This document shows, one piece after another, positions 5,290 through 9,256 of a stretch of DNA of 9,256 nt. Under the pieces are notes generated by a model. That model did no database searches, was not told the DNA's origin, and saw nothing but the letters and a program-made list of their open reading frames with translations. Made by a program: the position numbers and the translations under genes. The DNA is from Acidobacteriota bacterium (lineage in GTDB: Bacteria > Acidobacteriota > Terriglobia > Acidiferrales > UBA7541): contig PMOV01000261.1 in assembly GCA_003161195.1 (NCBI GenBank), positions 1-9,256 of the forward strand, given 5' to 3'. Numbering within the stretch: position 1 is the stretch's first letter; every line of letters starts with the position of its first letter.

Positions 5290-8200
5290 ACCTGTCGCGG
5301 CCGTTTATTCTCCGGCCGGTGGCGACCACCTTGCTGATGGTCGCGATCCTCATGGTGGGCTTCGTGGCTTACCGGCAATTGCCGATTTCGGCGTTGCCGC
5401 AAGTCGATTACCCGACGATTCAGGTGCAAACGTTCTATCCGGGTGCCAGCCCGGAGGTTACGGCCTCCTCGATCACCGCGCCCCTCGAGCGCCAGTTCGG
5501 CCAGATACCCGGGCTGAACCAGATGACCTCCACCAGCTCCTACGGCAGCTCCATCGTTACGCTGCAGTTCGTGCTCGATCTGAACATTGACGTAGCCGAG
5601 CAAGAAGTGCAGGCGGCCATCAACGGCGCATCCAATTTCCTGCCCGCCGGCCTGCCCAACCCGCCCATCTACAGCAAAATCAATCCTGCCGACGCACCCA
5701 TTCTCACGCTGGCGCTGTCCTCCAAAACCCTGCCGCTTTCCAAAGTAGAAGACCTGGCCGACACCACGCTGGCACAGAAAATTTCGCAGCTCAGCGGCGT
5801 AGGCCTCGTGAGCATCAGCGGCGGGCAACGCCCCGCGGTGCGGGTGCAGGCCAATCCCACGGCGCTGGCGTCTTATGGCCTGAGCCTGGAAGATTTGCGC
5901 ACCGCGCTCAGCAATGCCAACGTCGACCAGGCCAAAGGCACCTTCGACGGCCAGCATCAGGCCTACACCATCGGCGCCAACGACCAACTCATCTCCAGCG
6001 CCAGCTATGCGCCAATCATCATCGCCTATCGCAACGGCGCGCCCGTGCGCCTCACCGACGTAGCCAACGTCTTCGACGGCACGGAAAACGTGCAGCAGGC
6101 GGCCTGGGCCAATCGCCAACCCGCGGTCATCCTCAACATCCAGCGCCAACCGGGGGCCAATATCATCGCGGTGGTGGACCGTGTAAAGCGCATCCTGCCG
6201 CTTCTGCAAAATGCGCTACCCGCCGCGGTCAACGTGCAAATTCTTACCGACCGCACCGTAACCATCCGTGCTTCCGTCGACGACGTGCAGTTTTCCCTGA
6301 TACTCACCATCATTCTCGTCGTCCTGGTGATTTTCGTCTTTCTGCGCAGCCTGCGTGCCACCTTCATCCCCGCGCTGGCCGTGCCTTTATCCATCGTGGG
6401 CACCTTTGCCGTCATGTACCTGATGGGCTTCAGCCTGAACAATCTGACGCTCATGGCGCTCACCATCTCCACCGGCTTCGTGGTGGATGACGCGATCGTC
6501 ATGGTGGAAAACATCAGCCGCTTCCTCGAGCAAGGCGATTCGCCATTGCAAGCCGCGCTAAAGGGCGCGGAGCAGATCGGCTTCACCATTCTTTCTCTGA
6601 CGGTCTCGCTGATCGCCGTACTGATCCCGCTGCTCTTCATGGGTGACATCGTCGGCCGCCTGTTCCGCGAATTTGCCATCACCCTGGCGGTCACCATTCT
6701 CGTCTCGGCGTTCGTGTCGCTTACCCTGACGCCCATGCTTGCCGCGCTGCTCCTGCGTCACCAGAGCGCCGCCGAAGAGAGCTGGTTCTATCGCAAGTCC
6801 GAGGATTGGTTTAACGCGGTTATCGCGTTTTACGGGCGCACGCTGCAAACCGTGTTGCGCTTCCGTACCATCACGTTGATCGTAACCGTCGCAACGTTCG
6901 TGGCCACCGTCCTCCTCTACATTTACGTCCCCAAAGGGTTCTTTCCCGTACAAGACACGGGCGTGATTCTGGGCGTCAGCGAAGGCCCGCAGAACATTTC
7001 CTTTCAAGCCATGGCGCTGCGCCAACAGCAACTCGCCGACGTGGTGCTGAAGGATCCGGCGGTCGAAAGCCTTTCGTCTTTTATTGGCGTCGACGGCACG
7101 GACACCACGCTCAACACCGGGCGCATCCAGATCAATCTGAAACCGCTTGCCGAGCGAAACCTCAGCGCCAGCGACGTCATCCGGCGCCTGCAGCCGCAGG
7201 TGCAAAAAGTGGACGGCATCTCGCTCTTTCTCCAGCCCGTGCAAGATCTGACGGTAGAAGATCGCGTCAGCCGCACGGAATTCCAGTACAGCCTCGAAGA
7301 CGTGGACGGCAAGGAACTCGCGCAGTGGACGCCGCGTTTCATCGAAAAGCTGAAAGCGTTGCCGGAATTGCGCGACGTAGCCAGCGACCAGCTCAATCAG
7401 GGCTTGCTCGCGACGCTGACCATCGACCGTGATTCCGCCTCTCGCCTCGGGATTTTCCCCGCGGACATCGACAATACGCTCTACGACGCTTTCGGCCAGC
7501 GCCAGGTGTCCACCATTTACACGCAACTGTCGCAATATCACGTGGTCGAGGAAGTGGATCCGCAATTCCAACAAGATCCCGACGCGCTGAAAAATATCTA
7601 CGTCAAATCCTCCACTGGCCAGCAAGTGCCGCTGAGCGCCTTCACGCGTTTCACCCCCGGAGCAACGCCGCTCACCGTCAATCATCAGGGCCAGTTTCCG
7701 GTAGTCACGCTCTCGTTCAATCTCGCGCCGCACACCTCGCTAGGTCAAGCCGTCGAAGCCATCAACAAAGTAAAACGCGACCTCAACATGCCGCTCAGTA
7801 TTCAGGCGACGTTTCAAGGCACCGCCGCCGCGTTCCTGAATTCGCTGGCTAACGAACCCCTCCTGATCCTCGCGGCGCTCATCACCGTCTACATCGTGCT
7901 GGGCGTGCTGTACGAAAGCTTCATTCACCCCATCACCATTCTCTCGACGCTCCCGTCCGCCGGTGTGGGCGCAATTCTCGCCCTGCTGCTCTTCCGGATG
8001 GAATTCAGCATCATTGCGCTCATCGGGGTCATCCTGCTGATCGGCATCGTCAAGAAAAACGCCATTATGATGATCGACTTCGCGCTGGAGGCCGAGCGCA
8101 AGGAAGGGAAGTCCCCGCAGGAAGCCATCTACGAAGCCTGCCTGCTGCGCTTCCGTCCCATCATGATGACCACCATGGCCGCGCTGCTCGGCGGTTTGCC

Positions 8201-8399
8201 GTTGGCGCTGGGGTCTGGCGTCGGCGCAGAGTTACGCCGGCCGCTCGGCATCACCATCGTGGGGGGCCTGATTGTGAGCCAGTTGCTTACGCTTTACACC
8301 ACCCCGGTCGTGTACCTGGCCTTCGATTGGCTGTCCCACCGCTTCACCTTCAATTTCGGCAATCGCATCACCGAAGAAGAGCTGGCGCACGGTGACTGA
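5286..8399 (+). CDS. mdtB: RND multidrug efflux permease subunit, MdtB-like
   Basis: This inner-membrane proton-driven pump subunit of 1037 residues has the normal length for HAE1-type RND permeases. It opens with the MdtB-type RPVATTLLMVAIL in helix 1 and shows the twofold RND layout: helix 1, a large periplasmic loop, helices 2-6, helix 7 (about 525-545), a second periplasmic loop, and helices 8-12 from about 855. The proton relay aspartates are in GFVVDDAIV (Asp401 and Asp402, helix 4), and the partner lysine is Lys924 in GIVKKNAI (helix 10). QRPAVRV, IIIAYRNGAPVRL, GDIVGRLFREFAITLAV, PKGFFPVQDTG and LYESFIHPITILSTLPSAGVGA match E. coli MdtB closely. In E. coli two MdtB and one MdtC form the trimer, with MdtB mainly carrying proton flow. 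The relay residues are intact, so it should be active. It is translationally coupled to mdtA by a 4-bp overlap, with GGAG about 11 nt upstream. Its third codon positions favour C. Confidence 0.96.
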   Translation: MNLSRPFILRPVATTLLMVAILMVGFVAYRQLPISALPQVDYPTIQVQTFYPGASPEVTASSITAPLERQFGQIPGLNQMTSTSSYGSSIVTLQFVLDLNIDVAEQEVQAAINGASNFLPAGLPNPPIYSKINPADAPILTLALSSKTLPLSKVEDLADTTLAQKISQLSGVGLVSISGGQRPAVRVQANPTALASYGLSLEDLRTALSNANVDQAKGTFDGQHQAYTIGANDQLISSASYAPIIIAYRNGAPVRLTDVANVFDGTENVQQAAWANRQPAVILNIQRQPGANIIAVVDRVKRILPLLQNALPAAVNVQILTDRTVTIRASVDDVQFSLILTIILVVLVIFVFLRSLRATFIPALAVPLSIVGTFAVMYLMGFSLNNLTLMALTISTGFVVDDAIVMVENISRFLEQGDSPLQAALKGAEQIGFTILSLTVSLIAVLIPLLFMGDIVGRLFREFAITLAVTILVSAFVSLTLTPMLAALLLRHQSAAEESWFYRKSEDWFNAVIAFYGRTLQTVLRFRTITLIVTVATFVATVLLYIYVPKGFFPVQDTGVILGVSEGPQNISFQAMALRQQQLADVVLKDPAVESLSSFIGVDGTDTTLNTGRIQINLKPLAERNLSASDVIRRLQPQVQKVDGISLFLQPVQDLTVEDRVSRTEFQYSLEDVDGKELAQWTPRFIEKLKALPELRDVASDQLNQGLLATLTIDRDSASRLGIFPADIDNTLYDAFGQRQVSTIYTQLSQYHVVEEVDPQFQQDPDALKNIYVKSSTGQQVPLSAFTRFTPGATPLTVNHQGQFPVVTLSFNLAPHTSLGQAVEAINKVKRDLNMPLSIQATFQGTAAAFLNSLANEPLLILAALITVYIVLGVLYESFIHPITILSTLPSAGVGAILALLLFRMEFSIIALIGVILLIGIVKKNAIMMIDFALEAERKEGKSPQEAIYEACLLRFRPIMMTTMAALLGGLPLALGSGVGAELRRPLGITIVGGLIVSQLLTLYTTPVVYLAFDWLSHRFTFNFGNRITEEELAHGD

Positions 8400-8408
8400 G
8401 TTTTCGCC

Positions 8409-9256
8409 ATGATCTCTTCCGCCAATTTCTCCGCGCCTTTTGTTCGCCGCCCGGTGGCGACCACGCTAATTACCATCGCCATATTTCTCTCCGGCGCCGC
8501 GGCCTTCGGGCTCCTGCCGGTCGCGCCGCTGCCGCAGGTGGATTTTCCTACGATTGGCGTTGGCGCGAGCTTGCCAGGCGCAAGCCCCGAAACCATGGCC
8601 TCCGCGGTGGCCACGCCGCTCGAACGCCAGTTCGGCCGCATTGCCGGCGTCACGCAGATGACCTCTTCGAGCGGCCTCGGCAGCACCGGCATCACCTTGC
8701 AGTTCGATCTAAACCGCGACATCAACGCCGCCGCCCGCGACGTCGAAGCCGCCATCAACGCCGCGCGCAGCCAACTCCCGGCCGATCTTCCAGGCCAGCC
8801 CACCTACCGCAAAGCGAATCCCGCCGATTCGCCCATCCTGCTCCTCTCCCTCACGTCTGAAAACGTGCAGCCCGCGGAAATCTACGACGCCGCCAACTCC
8901 ATCCTGGCGCAGAAAATCGCGCAAGTGCAGGGCGTGGGCCAGGTGTACGTGTGGGGCAGCGCCAGCCCGGCCGTGCGCGTCGAAGCCAACCCCACGCAGC
9001 TCAACAGCTACGGCATCAGCCTGGAAACCATCCGCAAAGCGCTGCAGTCCGCCAATTCCAATCTGGCTAAAGGTTCACTTTCCGACGCCACCCGCAGCTA
9101 CACCCTCGCCGACACCGACCAGATCTTCCACGCCTACGAGTACAAGCCGCTCATCGTAGCCGGTAATCGCGCCGCGGGCGCGGGTGGCGCAGCCGTCCGC
9201 CTCGGCGACATCGGCGAGGTCACCGACTCGCTGGAAGACACCCGCATACTCGGCTT
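8409..9256 (+). CDS. mdtC: RND multidrug efflux permease subunit, MdtC-like, N-terminal part cut by right edge
   Basis: An open frame of 282 codons runs off the right edge, about a quarter of a normal RND permease. MISSANFSAPFVRRPVATT begins helix 1. LPVAPLPQVDFPTI, LPGASPETMAS, TPLERQFGRIAGVTQMTSSS, LNRDINAAARDVEAAINAA and TYRKANPADSPI follow the E. coli MdtC sequence closely and differ from MdtB at the positions where the E. coli pair differs (for instance DFPTI versus DYPTI, and AARDV versus AEQEV). It is therefore the second, non-identical pump subunit of a hetero-oligomer. The start is 9 bp after the mdtB stop. No strong Shine-Dalgarno is visible, so translation may depend on the upstream gene. 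A small Ala/Gly-rich stretch (residues 255-262) sits just before VRLGDI, where MdtB and E. coli MdtC are shorter. The proton relay and C-terminal half are outside the window. Confidence 0.94.
   Translation, partial: MISSANFSAPFVRRPVATTLITIAIFLSGAAAFGLLPVAPLPQVDFPTIGVGASLPGASPETMASAVATPLERQFGRIAGVTQMTSSSGLGSTGITLQFDLNRDINAAARDVEAAINAARSQLPADLPGQPTYRKANPADSPILLLSLTSENVQPAEIYDAANSILAQKIAQVQGVGQVYVWGSASPAVRVEANPTQLNSYGISLETIRKALQSANSNLAKGSLSDATRSYTLADTDQIFHAYEYKPLIVAGNRAAGAGGAAVRLGDIGEVTDSLEDTRILG

Noticed and set aside
4998..6209. 403-codon minus-strand ORF opposite mdtA/mdtB
   Set aside because: The sense strand encodes clearly conserved MdtA and MdtB; the antisense product shows no known domain and typical mirror composition.
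6558..7733. 391-codon minus-strand ORF opposite mdtB
   Set aside because: It is antisense to conserved MdtB sequence. Long antisense frames are expected in GC-rich genes.
5286..9256. Long direct repeat from similarity between mdtB and mdtC starts
   Set aside because: The resemblance is paralogy of RND permeases (shared RPVATT and LER motifs), not a recent duplication or mobile repeat.
1..9256. CRISPR arrays, insertion sequences, tRNA genes, attachment sites
   Set aside because: No regularly spaced repeats, transposase motifs, terminal inverted repeats or tRNA-like folds were seen.

Overview
The window looks like chromosomal DNA of a Gram-negative, GC-rich bacterium (roughly 58-62% GC by eye). 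A tripartite RND efflux system needs an outer membrane, and the membrane-anchored monohaem cytochrome c implies cytochrome c maturation. The gene mix and style (Gly-rich linker in the adaptor, Gfo/Idh/MocA plus MFS pair, small c-type cytochrome) would suit Acidobacteriota or a neighbouring phylum. That placement is an inference from impression only and is not demonstrated here.

Layout. Positions 1 to about 200 hold the 3' part of the RNase P RNA gene (rnpB, type A-like), which enters from the left edge and is recognised from its conserved 3' core. Positions 206-437 are non-coding and contain a nested inverted repeat. Two plus-strand genes follow with no gap: a Gfo/Idh/MocA-family NAD(P)-dependent oxidoreductase (438-1616) and an EntS-like MFS exporter (1617-2873), probably one transcription unit. 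A monohaem, membrane-anchored cytochrome c (3520-2933, minus strand) converges on the MFS gene and diverges from the efflux operon. The 377-bp divergent intergenic region (3521-3897) holds a near-palindrome, a plausible sigma70-type promoter (TTGGCT-17-TATTAT), two successive leader stem-loops and an 11-bp perfect palindrome just upstream of the next start codon.

From 3898 to the right edge runs an mdtABC-type RND efflux operon: the periplasmic adaptor MdtA (3898-5289), the inner-membrane pump subunit MdtB (5286-8399, ATGA overlap with mdtA) and the N-terminal 282 residues of MdtC (8409 to the edge). MdtB and MdtC resemble the E. coli proteins motif by motif, so the heteromeric MdtB/MdtC pump architecture is well supported. 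No outer-membrane channel and no regulator gene lie in the window; an OprM/TolC-type gene may follow mdtC beyond the edge.

Nothing here demands an entirely new system. The items most worth a second look are the rnpB 3' domain with its unusual P16/P17 region, the structured intergenic leader of mdtABC, and the reversal of strand G/C skew between the left genes and the efflux operon.
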